From positions 1 to 59,168 of the forward strand of contig JADKHC010000017.1 of assembly GCA_016721945.1 (NCBI GenBank): DNA of 59,168 nucleotides, read 5' to 3'. Below the pieces are notes generated by a model. It did not search any database and had not been told where the DNA came from. It saw nothing but the letters and a program-made list of their open reading frames with translations. The stretch comes from Verrucomicrobiota bacterium (GTDB lineage: Bacteria > Verrucomicrobiota > Verrucomicrobiia > Opitutales > Opitutaceae). Positions 15,548-24,291 of the stretch are shown piece after piece. A program made the translations under genes and the position numbers. The stretch's first letter is position 1, and every line of letters begins with the position of its first letter.

Positions 15548-17209
15548 TTGAGCTCCGAGCCCATACCAGCCCACCCCACGCTCTCCTGCCACAGCACGTC
15601 AATCGCGTCGTTCGCGAAGCTTGGCACTTTGAGTTGGTTAACTGTGGTGCTCGCTCTCGCGCTGATCGCCGGTGTTTCGTTATTTCTAAGCCCGCAGTGG
15701 CGGCACAATCCGGACCTGTCGCACGGTTGGTTCACGCCATTGGTTTTTGTTCTACTCATCCACGAGGCTCGAACGCGCGGCACTCAACGGTTCCTCTCCG
15801 CCAGTAAATGCGCGGTCGGCGCTGTAACCGCCAGCTTGCTCGCGGGCCTACTGTTGCTCTTTGTCGGCGGACTTTACATGGCGGCCCTTGATTGGACGCA
15901 TGCGCTGGTTGCGCTCATGGTGACGAGCGCACTTTGTGCGTTGCTCGCTGCAACCTGGATCATTTTCTCCTTGAAATCGGTTCGGCTCGTGCCGTTCAAC
16001 TGGATCGCCGCCGTGGCGATTTTCATCTGGCTACTGAGCATACCGCTGCCACCCGGCACGTACGCGACGCTGACCCAGACGTTGCAGGCAGGGGTCACGC
16101 GCGTGGTGATCGGGCTGTTGCACTTTCTCGGCATCGCGGCGGTGCGCCACGGTAACATCATTCAACTGACCACGGTGTCGGTCGGTGTCGAAGAGGCCTG
16201 CAGCGGTGTCCGCAGCCTGCTTTCGTGCATTTACGCAGGTTTCTTTTTCTCTGCTGCGCTGGTTCGGCGTCCATGGTCTCGGGTGTGGATTATCGCACTA
16301 GCCGCGCCCCTGGCGATCGTGATGAATATCCTGCGCTCGTTCACTCTGACGCTGCTCGCCCATAACGGCGTCTCAATCAGCGGTGCATGGCACGACGTGA
16401 CAGGTTTCGCCATCCTGGGCATTACTGCGGCGCTGCTTGCCCTGCTCGCCCTCAAACTTGAGCACAGTTCTGACGGTATGGCAAAAAATACAAACCAGGT
16501 CGCCATCCCTAAAACTTCTGAGCCATCACAACCTGCACGCGGGCCACAGCGGCTAGTCGCAGGCGGCATGGTTTTGGCGATAGCGATTGCCTTGTTCTTC
16601 ATCCTAAACACCCGACCCGCTAGCATCCCATCGCGCCCGCCACCGGATCTCGCGACGCTTTTGCCGACGAACTATGCCGGTTGGGAGTCCTCGGCGAGTG
16701 ACGACCTTTATCGTTTTTCCGAACAGTTGCAGACCAAGCACCTGGCCCAAACCACTTACCAGCGGAAAACCGCCAACAGCGCCACTCCGCTCGTTCTCAC
16801 GGTTTACCTCGCCTACTGGCCGACCGGTCAAGTGCCGGTCAGCTCCGTCGCGTCCCACACTCCGGACGCCTGCTGGCCGGGTTCGGGCTGGTCGGCAAAG
16901 CCCCAGCCGGACCTCCGCACGCAGTTAACTATCGGCCAGCGCCAACTCGACCTCGCTGAATACCGGCAATTCACGCAGGGCGATTATCTGCAACATGTCT
17001 GGTATTGGCATATTTACGACGGCCGCGTGATTCACCCGGAAGGGGTGCGTTCACCGCGTCAGCTTTTATTGATGGCGTTCAAATACGGTTTCCACCGCGA
17101 CGGAGAGCAGCTTTTTGTGCGTGTCTCCAGCAACCAACCATGGGATACAATTGCCCACGAGCCCCTCTTGCAGGAAATCTTTGCGCGACTCACGCAATTC
17201 GGCCTTTAA
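15548..17209 (+). CDS. Exosortase fused to an EpsI domain
   Basis: 553 residues. The N-terminal 300 form about eight membrane helices with exosortase active-site residues: Cys218 in VEEACSGVRSL, Arg263 in NILRSF and His282 in WHDVTGF. Exosortases are cysteine transpeptidases that cut C-terminal sorting signals of PEP-CTERM-type proteins at the inner membrane. After a linker another helix (about 335-352) is followed by a periplasmic EpsI domain (YAGWESS, SHTPDACWPGSGW, YWHIYDGRV), which often accompanies or is fused to exosortases. The frame opens with TTG at 15548; no clear ribosome site precedes it and no ATG lies before the first helix, so the start is uncertain. Confidence 0.9.
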   Translation: MSSEPIPAHPTLSCHSTSIASFAKLGTLSWLTVVLALALIAGVSLFLSPQWRHNPDLSHGWFTPLVFVLLIHEARTRGTQRFLSASKCAVGAVTASLLAGLLLLFVGGLYMAALDWTHALVALMVTSALCALLAATWIIFSLKSVRLVPFNWIAAVAIFIWLLSIPLPPGTYATLTQTLQAGVTRVVIGLLHFLGIAAVRHGNIIQLTTVSVGVEEACSGVRSLLSCIYAGFFFSAALVRRPWSRVWIIALAAPLAIVMNILRSFTLTLLAHNGVSISGAWHDVTGFAILGITAALLALLALKLEHSSDGMAKNTNQVAIPKTSEPSQPARGPQRLVAGGMVLAIAIALFFILNTRPASIPSRPPPDLATLLPTNYAGWESSASDDLYRFSEQLQTKHLAQTTYQRKTANSATPLVLTVYLAYWPTGQVPVSSVASHTPDACWPGSGWSAKPQPDLRTQLTIGQRQLDLAEYRQFTQGDYLQHVWYWHIYDGRVIHPEGVRSPRQLLLMAFKYGFHRDGEQLFVRVSSNQPWDTIAHEPLLQEIFARLTQFGL

Positions 17210-17215
17210 TCACCC

Positions 17216-17308
17216 ATGCTTTTTCGCCTCACCGCTCAGGAAAAACGTTCGCTTGCCTGGCTCGCCTTGTTGCTAATGCTCGGCTTGATCGGCTGGTGGG
17301 TTTTGTGA
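17216..17308 (+). CDS. 30-residue single-span membrane peptide in the exosortase operon
   Basis: ATG at 17216 lies six bases after the exosortase stop and encodes MLFRLTAQEKRSLAW then a hydrophobic stretch LALLLMLGLIGWWVL ending in TGA. One membrane helix with positive residues before it, suggesting N-in topology. It fits tightly between the exosortase and the next gene (18 bases further), so it is probably translated as part of the operon. The LTAQEKRSL start resembles the first residues of ComEA-like helix-hairpin-helix proteins, so it could also be a truncated relic of one. Too short for family assignment. Confidence 0.55.
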   Translation: MLFRLTAQEKRSLAWLALLLMLGLIGWWVL

Positions 17309-17326
17309 AGCAGCCGCTATTTCTCC

Positions 17327-17926
17327 ATGCTCTCAATCAATCGTCTGCCCGCACCGCCTCCTAGACCAACCCATTGGTTGTGCAAACTCGGCTGGCTCGT
17401 GACGCTCGCATTGGGGCTGCTCACCGCATTTCTGGTGTTTCGCTATTTCACCCTCACCAGCTCGGTCAAGTTCCTCACCACCGATGCTGAACTAAACCGT
17501 ATCGAAGTGAAAAGCCTCCAACAACAAATTGAGGCCGAGCGCATCCTCACTGCGCGCCAGATTGCCGACGACACTATAAAAGGCACACCTGAGCCGCTGG
17601 TTTTCGTACGCCTGGCCCCGCCCGAGGCCAGCTCCCCACGGATGGCTGCCTTCGTCGCTTGGCGGGCCGCGAGTCAGACCGGAGTTTTCTTCGCCGAACA
17701 AATCCCTCCACCCGCCGCCGACAAAGAATACCGGCTCTGGATCGAAACCAACTCCCAGACACCAATCAGCGCAGGCGAAATCAAAGTTGCCGCAACTGGT
17801 CCGACCCAGATCGAGTTTAGGATCAACGACCCGATCAGCCCGCCTACACGTTTCACCATCACTTGTGAAAGTAAGGACGACACAAAGCTTTCGGCCGTCG
17901 TCATTGTATTAACTGGCGCGCCTTAA
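17327..17926 (+). CDS. Membrane-anchored RskA-like (anti-sigma-K type) domain protein
   Basis: 199 residues: one membrane helix at about 22-45, a coiled-coil-like stretch (about 52-80), then a periplasmic beta domain. AFVAWRAASQTGVFFAEQIPPPAADKEYRLWIETNSQTPISAGEI matches the C-terminal domain of anti-sigma-K factor RskA ('GvlxxxgLPplpxgkxYqLWv...pvsaG'). In RskA the cytoplasmic N-terminal zinc-finger-like domain binds the sigma factor; here that region is only about 20 residues and no ECF sigma gene is adjacent. So it is an orphan extracytoplasmic sensor-like domain, perhaps linked to the exosortase, with which it shares an operon. Confidence 0.7.
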   Translation: MLSINRLPAPPPRPTHWLCKLGWLVTLALGLLTAFLVFRYFTLTSSVKFLTTDAELNRIEVKSLQQQIEAERILTARQIADDTIKGTPEPLVFVRLAPPEASSPRMAAFVAWRAASQTGVFFAEQIPPPAADKEYRLWIETNSQTPISAGEIKVAATGPTQIEFRINDPISPPTRFTITCESKDDTKLSAVVIVLTGAP

Positions 17927-17981
17927 GAGACGACCTCGTAACGGCTTGCATCGCCAAGAATCACGGCTTTAGACGGGCTAC

Positions 17982-18027
17982 TTTTGCGCGTTCGGCCTAT
18001 AAGTTTCTAAGCCGAACCAGCGCAAAA
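17982..18027. promoter_or_regulatory. Long inverted repeat between the exosortase operon and fabV
   Basis: 15 bases at 17982-17996 pair with 18011-18027, with a two-base CA bulge on the right arm and a 14-base loop. It lies 55 bases after the RskA-like gene and 63 bases before fabV. There is no T run after it on the plus strand (an A run follows instead), so it is not a standard terminator of the upstream operon; an mRNA leader hairpin or operator for fabV is possible. Confidence 0.5.
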
Positions 18028-18090
18028 AACTTATCGCTATGCCAAAAACTTTGCTCGACGCTGTCCGATTCATTACATCCCTTAGCAACT

Positions 18091-19281
18091 ATGGTTATTA
18101 AACCCAAAGTCCGTGGCTTTGTTTGTGTCACCGCTCATCCCGCCGGATGCGCGGCGCACGTACAGGAGCAGATTGATTACGTGAAGAGCAAAGGCCCGAT
18201 CAAGAACGGCCCCAAGAAGGTCCTAGTGATCGGTGCCTCCACCGGCTACGGCCTCGCCTCACGCATCGGGGCCGCCTTCGGCTCGGGCGCGGATACTTTT
18301 GGCGTATTCTACGAGCGCCCCTCCGACGTCGATCGCCCCGCCACGCCCGGTTGGTATAACAGCTTCGCCTTCACCAAGGCCGCCCGTGCCGCCGGACTTT
18401 ACGCCGGCAATATCAACGGCGACGCCTTCTCCGACGACATCAAGAAGCAGACCCTCGAGCGCATCAAAAACGAGATGGGCCCGGTTGATCTCGTCATCTA
18501 CTCACTCGCCTCGCCTCGCCGCACGCACCCCGTCACTGGCGTCGTCCACAAATCTGTTCTGAAGCCCGTCAGCGCGCCGTACACGAACAAGACTGTCGAT
18601 ACCGACACCGGCGTCGTCAGCGAAGTCACGATCGAGCCCGCCTCACCCGAAGAAGTCACCGACACCGTCGCCGTCATGGGCGGTCAAGATTGGGAACTCT
18701 GGATGAACGCCCTCGCCGACGCGAAACTCCTCGCCTCCGGGGCCACCTCCGTCGCCTATTCCTACATCGGACCCGAAGTCACCTGGCCCGTTTATAAAAA
18801 CGGCACCATCGGCCTCGCGAAAAACGATCTCGAACGCGCCGCCCGCAGTATCGACGCTTTACTGAAAGTAAATGGTTATGGTCGCGCCTTTGTTTCGGTT
18901 AACAAAGCGCTCGTCACGCAGGCCAGCTCCGCGATTCCGATCGTGCCGCTCTACATTGGCGTTCTCTTCAAAATCATGAAGGCCAAGGGCACGCACGAAG
19001 GCTGCATCGAGCAGGTCCAGCGCCTCTTCGCCACGCAGATGTACAACGGCTCCGCGCTCAACTTCGACGAAGCTGGCCGCGTCCGCGTCGACGATTGGGA
19101 AATGCGTCCGGAGATCCAAGCCGAGGTGAAACGTCTCTGGCCGCAAGTCACGACCGCGACGCTCGACTCCCTCACCGACATGGCCGGCTACCGCTCCGAT
19201 TTCCTGAAACTCTTCGGCTTCGGCATCCCCGGCATCGACTACGACGCCGACATCGAGCCGCACTTCGAGTTCAAGTACTGA
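18091..19281 (+). CDS. fabV: Trans-2-enoyl-ACP/CoA reductase FabV
   Basis: Reduces trans-2-enoyl-ACP (or CoA) with NAD(P)H, the last step of the fatty acid elongation cycle. 396 residues, the normal length. Start MVIKPKVRGFVCVTAHPAGC is typical, followed by the Rossmann segment KKVLVIGASTGYGLASRIGAAFG (about 47-69) and the YSYIGPEVTWPVYKNGTIG block holding the catalytic tyrosine and lysine, then FDEAGRVRVDDWEM near the C-terminus. FabV enzymes are resistant to triclosan, unlike FabI; this is known for the family. No other fatty acid gene is next to it. Confidence 0.96.
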   Translation: MVIKPKVRGFVCVTAHPAGCAAHVQEQIDYVKSKGPIKNGPKKVLVIGASTGYGLASRIGAAFGSGADTFGVFYERPSDVDRPATPGWYNSFAFTKAARAAGLYAGNINGDAFSDDIKKQTLERIKNEMGPVDLVIYSLASPRRTHPVTGVVHKSVLKPVSAPYTNKTVDTDTGVVSEVTIEPASPEEVTDTVAVMGGQDWELWMNALADAKLLASGATSVAYSYIGPEVTWPVYKNGTIGLAKNDLERAARSIDALLKVNGYGRAFVSVNKALVTQASSAIPIVPLYIGVLFKIMKAKGTHEGCIEQVQRLFATQMYNGSALNFDEAGRVRVDDWEMRPEIQAEVKRLWPQVTTATLDSLTDMAGYRSDFLKLFGFGIPGIDYDADIEPHFEFKY

Positions 19282-19297
19282 GCTCAGAAAACTGAGA

Positions 19298-19361
19298 TGT
19301 AGGAGCCTGCTCGCAGGCGATTCCTTCAAATCCGAATGTAGGCGGGGTGCCCTCACCCCGC
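19298..19361 (+). repeat. Two REP-like hairpins, GTAG type
   Basis: Two GTAG-headed hairpins in the same orientation. First, GTAG then GA, GCCTGC, loop TC, GCAGGC (19299-19320), nearly the same as the arms of the element at 41622-41700. Second, GTAG, GCGGGGTG, loop CCCT, CACCCCGC (from about 19338 to 19361). They lie between the convergent fabV and recN genes. The second shares its CCCT loop with the GGAG element at 3228. Confidence 0.75.
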
Positions 19362-19402
19362 TTAAACAACGTCACCCACCAACCGCGCTGCCTAGCAGCG
19401 GG

Positions 19403-21061
19403 CTACTTCAACAACTCTTCCGCATGCGCCAGCGCGCTCTTCGCGTTGCGATCGCCTAACATGCGCGCCAACTCGCCCACACGGACCTTGCGGCTCTCGT
19501 GAATCGGCTCGATGGATACCACCGCGCGATCTTTCGATTGATCTTTGGTGACGACTAAATGGTTCGACGCCTGCGCCGCGACCTGCGGCAAATGCGTCAC
19601 ACACAGCACCTGATGCCCGCGCGCGATCGACGCCATTTTTTCGCCGACGACCGTTCCGATTTCACCGCCGACGTTGGCATCGACTTCGTCGAAAACCAGC
19701 ACCGGTACGCCATCGAGATCCGCCAGCACAGCCTTGAGCGCCAACATCACACGCGCGAGTTCACCGCTCGAAGCGATGCGACTGAGCGGCAACGGCGCTT
19801 CGCCGACATTCGGCGAAAACAAAAACTCGCAGCCACAGTCACCCGTCGGCGCGAGCTCGGTCAGCGACACGAGCTTGATCTGAAAATCCGCCTTCTTGAA
19901 ACCAAGCTGGACGATGCTTTTCGCCGCGACCTTGGCCAATTCGCGCGCCGCTTTTTCGCGCAGCGCGCGCACAGCCTGCGCTTCTTTTTTCGCCGCGCGC
20001 TCAGTGTTGGAGATTTCTTTTTCCAACTTCGCCAGCGTGCCTTCGAGATCGCCCTGCACTTCCAGTCTGCGGCGCATTTCGTCGCGAGCCGCGATAACGG
20101 CGCGCACATCGCCTCCGTGTTTTCGCTTCGCTTCGAGCCAGGTGTTCATGCGCGTCTGCAATTCCTCCGCCTGCTCGGGATCAAACTGAAATTCCCCGCT
20201 CAACGCCTCAAACTCTGCACCGAGATCGGCGAGTTCGACCGAGGCCGAAGCGAGCCGGTCGGCCAGCGCCTTGCTCGACGCATCGAGTGATTCGAGCTGA
20301 CGCGCCTCGCGCACCAGTGCCGCCACACGCGCCGTCGCGCCGTCCTCGCCGGTCAGCCCGTTTGCCAGAGCCGCGGCGAGTTCGATCAATTCCTGCGCGC
20401 TGCTTTGCCGCTGAAAATCCCGTTCCAACGCCTCAGTCGCTTCCTCGGTCAGCTCCAGCGCATCGAGTTTCGCGAGTTGATTTTCGAGAAAACTGATCTG
20501 GTCCGGCGTGAGTTTCGTTTCATTGGCGATACGCGCCTGTTCGGCCAAGAGCTCGCGCCAAGCACGGTATTTCTCCTGATACGTCGCGAGCGCGTCACCG
20601 GCGCGGCCATAGAGATCGAGCAGTTCCAGCTGGCAGCTATCTTTGAGCAAACGCCGCGGTTCGCTCGGTCCATGAAAATCGATCCACGCCTCGCCGAGCC
20701 GTTGCAGCGCTGCGAGCGTTGCGAGCCCACCGTTGACCGTGAGCTTCGGCGCTTTCTCGCGCGGCAAACTGCGTTTCAAAATCAACATTCCGTCTTCGCA
20801 CGGCGGCAAATCGAGCTCGGTCAGCAACGCGTCGAGTTTCTTCGCGTTCTTGAAAAACAACGACGCCTCGACTTCGCACGACGACGCGCCCTGGCGGATG
20901 ATCGTTTTATCCGCGCGCTCACCCGCAAGCAAACTCAGCGCTCCGAGCAGGATGCTCTTGCCCGCGCCCGTCTCGCCCGTGACCGCCGTGAAGCCCGCTT
21001 CGAAGTCGAGCGCGACCTCTTCAAGCAATGCGAGGTTCTTGATGCGAAGCGATTGGAGCAT
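19403..21061 (-). CDS. recN: DNA repair protein RecN
   Basis: About 552 residues from the ATG at 21061 (MLQSLRIKNLALLEEVALDF), which matches the family start; the frame is open for six further codons upstream. SMC-like ATPase: Walker A GETGAGKSILLGAL (near 31-44), long central coiled coil, signature SGELARVMLALKAVLA and Walker B VLVFDEVDANVGGEIG, then the H-loop CVTHLPQVAAQA. RecN binds broken DNA ends and supports recombinational repair in the cytoplasm. It is shorter in its coiled coil than SMC, as usual. Single gene; two REP-like hairpins separate it from fabV. Confidence 0.96.
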   Translation of the reverse strand: MLQSLRIKNLALLEEVALDFEAGFTAVTGETGAGKSILLGALSLLAGERADKTIIRQGASSCEVEASLFFKNAKKLDALLTELDLPPCEDGMLILKRSLPREKAPKLTVNGGLATLAALQRLGEAWIDFHGPSEPRRLLKDSCQLELLDLYGRAGDALATYQEKYRAWRELLAEQARIANETKLTPDQISFLENQLAKLDALELTEEATEALERDFQRQSSAQELIELAAALANGLTGEDGATARVAALVREARQLESLDASSKALADRLASASVELADLGAEFEALSGEFQFDPEQAEELQTRMNTWLEAKRKHGGDVRAVIAARDEMRRRLEVQGDLEGTLAKLEKEISNTERAAKKEAQAVRALREKAARELAKVAAKSIVQLGFKKADFQIKLVSLTELAPTGDCGCEFLFSPNVGEAPLPLSRIASSGELARVMLALKAVLADLDGVPVLVFDEVDANVGGEIGTVVGEKMASIARGHQVLCVTHLPQVAAQASNHLVVTKDQSKDRAVVSIEPIHESRKVRVGELARMLGDRNAKSALAHAEELLK

Positions 21062-21144
21062 GGGGCAAGATGGGCGCAAAAAAACCGCCGGTTTTCAAGC
21101 GCGGCGGTGTCGTTGGTTGAACTTAATATTCGCGAACGCGGCGT

Positions 21145-22338
21145 TCAATTACTCCACAAGGCAAAGCTTGCGAAACCAGGGCCATACGGCGCGACGAGTG
21201 TGCGCCACCGGTCCATTCCACTGACTTCGCCCGCCTCGATGTACGGGACCAGCGCAGAGCCTTGGATGATCAGAATGAGGTCCAGCTTCGGCGGCGTTTG
21301 CACCATCTTGGCCACGTTTATGCCCAGGCCGTCTTTTAGGCGCCAATGCGGAAGCAGTTTTTTGCCACTCAAAATCGCGTCCACTTCGTCGAGCACCACC
21401 ATCCAACCATCGACCTCCGGCTGCGTGATTTTGCTGCCGCGCGGGCCAGTCTGCTTCGGCGAGGGCAACCACTCGTGATCGTCATCGCTCTCAGCCTGAA
21501 TGCGTTTCCAACAAATCCGGCTGCAAGCGGTCGCGGCTTGGAGCTCGGTGACAAATTTGCGCATACCGTCTGGATCGGTCATCACGAGGTGCAGCTCATG
21601 AATGCCTGCGATCAAGTCCGCCCATTCGCTCGGGCCCATCCGCTGATTGAGATTTAGAAACTTGGCAATGGGCGGAAGCGGATTCGGTGAAGTAAAAAGA
21701 ACATGGGCAGACTGCGCCCACACCGGGCTCCAATCATAGGCGAGAAAAAGATCAAGCAGCCCGACCAAAATATGAGTGTAACCTTTGAGCCAAATCGCAT
21801 CTGCCGAATCAAAGTTAACCACCAATTCCTGCTCCGCACTCGTTCTCAAGCCCATGATTCGACCGAGCGATTCCGTCAAGGGCATGCCTGGGGCGCCGTC
21901 ATTGTTCTCCAAGTGAGCCCGCGAGAGATTGACCTGAACCTTGAACTCGCCCTCGCCCACTTTTGCGAGCGTGGTGTTGGCCAGTTTTAGTGCGTTCCTC
22001 AGGTTTTGGAAAATCTGGCGTACCTTTTCGGGCGTCGCCTGCTCAACCGGCGCATCAGCAGCCTGGCGAGGCAACGCGCGGAGAAATGGCAGACCGGTGC
22101 TGGTTAGCGTGCGGCTAAAGCCAAGCCGACTTCCACCATCGGCAAACTGTTGCAGACCTTGGAGCGATTGAAGAACGGCGAGCGAAAATCGTTCAGCATC
22201 GTTGGCCGGTTTAGAAAATGCAGCAACGCCATCTTGGAGCTTGCCACTAGTTAAGTAACCATTGAGCCGAACGTCCTGCGCTTTCAGAATCGGCATGAAC
22301 ACCACCAACACCAACGCGAGTTTAAGGAATGATTTCAT
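21145..22338 (-). CDS. Exported hypothetical protein, 397 aa
   Basis: From ATG 22338 the protein starts with a clear signal peptide, MKSFLKLALVLVVFMPILKA, cut probably after LKA; the ATG ten codons upstream would weaken it. The mature part is mixed helical with segments such as FSLAVLQSLQGLQQFADGG, LVNFDSADAIWLKGYTHILVGLLDLFLAYDW and PEVDGWMVVLDEVDAILSGKKLLPHW. The last two read like helices around a metal-free scaffold; no catalytic motif is seen. I do not recognise the family. It may be periplasmic. It is separated from recN by 83 bases, on the same strand. Confidence 0.8.
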   Translation of the reverse strand: MKSFLKLALVLVVFMPILKAQDVRLNGYLTSGKLQDGVAAFSKPANDAERFSLAVLQSLQGLQQFADGGSRLGFSRTLTSTGLPFLRALPRQAADAPVEQATPEKVRQIFQNLRNALKLANTTLAKVGEGEFKVQVNLSRAHLENNDGAPGMPLTESLGRIMGLRTSAEQELVVNFDSADAIWLKGYTHILVGLLDLFLAYDWSPVWAQSAHVLFTSPNPLPPIAKFLNLNQRMGPSEWADLIAGIHELHLVMTDPDGMRKFVTELQAATACSRICWKRIQAESDDDHEWLPSPKQTGPRGSKITQPEVDGWMVVLDEVDAILSGKKLLPHWRLKDGLGINVAKMVQTPPKLDLILIIQGSALVPYIEAGEVSGMDRWRTLVAPYGPGFASFALWSN

Positions 22339-22399
22339 AGGGGTAACGTGCCCAAATAACATCGTCACCCTACCGAAAGCACAAGTCCCAAGCCCGGCT

Positions 22400-22489
22400 T
22401 GTCATTCTACGCGTAGCGAAGAATCCAGCGGCATGCCTAGCAGGCTTCGATATTGTCTAACTGGATTCTTCACTACGTTCAGAATGACA
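22400..22489. repeat. Inverted pair of CATTCT-type dispersed repeat arms
   Basis: A 29-base arm at 22400-22428 (starts TGTCATTCTACGCGTAGCG) faces an inverted, mostly matching arm at 22461-22489 (ends GTTCAGAATGACA), with a 32-base spacer. The core 'GTCATTCTGAGCGTAGCGAA' type is known as a dispersed intergenic repeat in several bacterial groups. It lies in the 326-base gap between the exported protein and the NtrC-type regulator. Around 22510-22540 another common dispersed motif, TCTGCGTTCTTTGCGACC, follows. Confidence 0.75.
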
Positions 22490-22664
22490 GGCCGTATCAT
22501 TCTTGTTTTCCCTCTGCGTTCTTTGCGACCTCGGCGGTTTACTAGCCGTTTCCAGGACAAAGGGAGTTTCGCAACGCTCAAAACGAGCAAACGTTACCTA
22601 TACTGCGTGGTTAGTTCCAGTGTTCCTGAGTTCCAGATTAACGTTTCGGAATTCGCGGCCAGCC

Positions 22665-24221
22665 TCAGACTTTGATCCCGAGTTCGTCGATGCGCTTGCG
22701 CAGCGTCGCGCGAGTGATGCCGAGTTTTTCAGAGGCTTTGAGGATGTTGCCTTCCTGCGTCACGAAAACACGGCGGATCATCTCACGTTCGATCCGTTCG
22801 AGAATGGGCTCTTCGGCTTTGCCGAGTTCGGTGTGCAGGAAATCCAGCGCCTGCTCGATCGTGAGCGGTGGCGGTGCGGAGGCGGCGATAGCTTCAGCCA
22901 TGACCCGAGCTCGGGCCAGGGCGGCGCCTTCCGAGGCTGCGGTGCGCATCGCATCAAACGGTGCGCTGGTCGCCGGCACGGCCATCGGGATGTCTTGCAC
23001 GGCTGCGGTCGGGGGAATCGTCGGGATCGCACCGACTGCGTCGCGGATTTCCTGCGGCAGATCTTTCGGCAAAATCGTGTCGCCCTGTGCGATGACCGCG
23101 CTGCGGTAGATCACGTTTTCCAACTCGCGCACATTGCCCGGCCAGCGATGGCGAACGAGGATCGCCAAGGTATCAGACGAGACTTTGCTGACTCGCGCTT
23201 TTTTTTGCTTAACCAAGTTCTGGAGGCAAAAATCGACAATCTGCGGCACGTCGTCGACGCGCTCGCGCAAGGCCGGCATGCGGATGCGCACAACGTTGAG
23301 ACGGTAATAGAGATCTTCGCGGAACGTCTTCGCCTTCACCATTTCTTCGAGGTCTTTGTTCGTCGCGGCGATGATGCGGACATCAACCTTGATCGTTTCA
23401 ACACCACCGACGCGCTGGATTTCGCCCTGCTGGAGCACGCGCAAAATTTTCGTCTGCGTGGCGAGCGCCATATCGCCGATTTCGTCGAGGAAGATCGTGC
23501 CGCCGTCGCAAAGTTCAAATTTGCCCAGACGCTGACCGGTCGCACCGGTAAACGAACCTTTCTCGTGACCGAAAAGTTCGCTCTCGATCAAATTATCTGG
23601 AATCGCTGCGCAGTTGACCGCGATGAAAGGTTTCGCGGCGCGGTGACTGTGTTTCCAGATCGAGCGCGCGACGAGTTCTTTGCCCGTGCCGCTTTCGCCG
23701 GTGACCATGACCGTGACGTCGCTGGCTGTGACTTGTCCGATGATTTTGAATACATCCTGCATCACGGGCGAACTGCCGACGATGCCTTCTTTATAATCTT
23801 CGCTGTTAATGGTCGGCTTATAGTCGCTGACCGCGCTGATCTCGGCGTGGGCCTTGAGCGCGTTTTCCGCCAGCGTCAGCACCTTCGCCGGATCGAAGGG
23901 TTTCATGATGTAGTCAAACGCGCCGTACTTCATCGCCTCGATGGCGGTTTGCGCCGTGCCGAACGCAGTCATAAGAATGACCATCTGCTTCGGATTCGTG
24001 GAACGGATATGCTGAAGCGCTTCGATGCCGCTCATCCCGCCCATGCGAATATCGAGAAAGATCAGGTCAGGCGGACTTTTTTTCACGGCCGCGACACCCT
24101 GCTCGCCGCTGGGCGCCTCAAGCACTTGATAGCCACGCGAAGAGAGTACGCGCGAGAGCGAGTAACGAATCTCTGAATCGTCGTCGATGATCAGAATGGT
24201 CGGCTTGGTGGGTGTGGACAT
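22665..24221 (-). CDS. NtrC-family sigma-54-dependent response regulator
   Basis: 518 residues from ATG 24221 (MSTPTKPTILIIDDDSEI); the frame is open 94 codons further upstream but that part has no family likeness. Receiver domain: acidic pocket D13-D14, phosphorylation site Asp57 (LIFLDIRM). AAA+ domain: Walker A GESGTGKE, the sigma-54 contact loop as GSFTGA (variant of GAFTGA), Walker B GGTIFLDEIGDM, and the arginine finger region. A linker of about 90 residues rich in Ala/Pro leads to a Fis-type helix-turn-helix ending EKLGITRATLRKRIDELG. No sensor kinase is adjacent. It activates sigma-54 promoters; the targets are unknown. Confidence 0.95.
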   Translation of the reverse strand: MSTPTKPTILIIDDDSEIRYSLSRVLSSRGYQVLEAPSGEQGVAAVKKSPPDLIFLDIRMGGMSGIEALQHIRSTNPKQMVILMTAFGTAQTAIEAMKYGAFDYIMKPFDPAKVLTLAENALKAHAEISAVSDYKPTINSEDYKEGIVGSSPVMQDVFKIIGQVTASDVTVMVTGESGTGKELVARSIWKHSHRAAKPFIAVNCAAIPDNLIESELFGHEKGSFTGATGQRLGKFELCDGGTIFLDEIGDMALATQTKILRVLQQGEIQRVGGVETIKVDVRIIAATNKDLEEMVKAKTFREDLYYRLNVVRIRMPALRERVDDVPQIVDFCLQNLVKQKKARVSKVSSDTLAILVRHRWPGNVRELENVIYRSAVIAQGDTILPKDLPQEIRDAVGAIPTIPPTAAVQDIPMAVPATSAPFDAMRTAASEGAALARARVMAEAIAASAPPPLTIEQALDFLHTELGKAEEPILERIEREMIRRVFVTQEGNILKASEKLGITRATLRKRIDELGIKV

Positions 24222-24291
24222 GGGCTCAGTGGCGGTCGTAATACAGGATTTTTGGTAGCGATCCGGACGAAACAGGTTTTGCTTAAACCAA

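Noticed and set aside
22503..24176. A 557-codon open frame on the plus strand
   Set aside because: It is antisense to the NtrC-type regulator, whose motifs are unmistakable; the translation is Arg/His-rich and has no family likeness. GC-rich coding DNA often leaves the opposite frame open.
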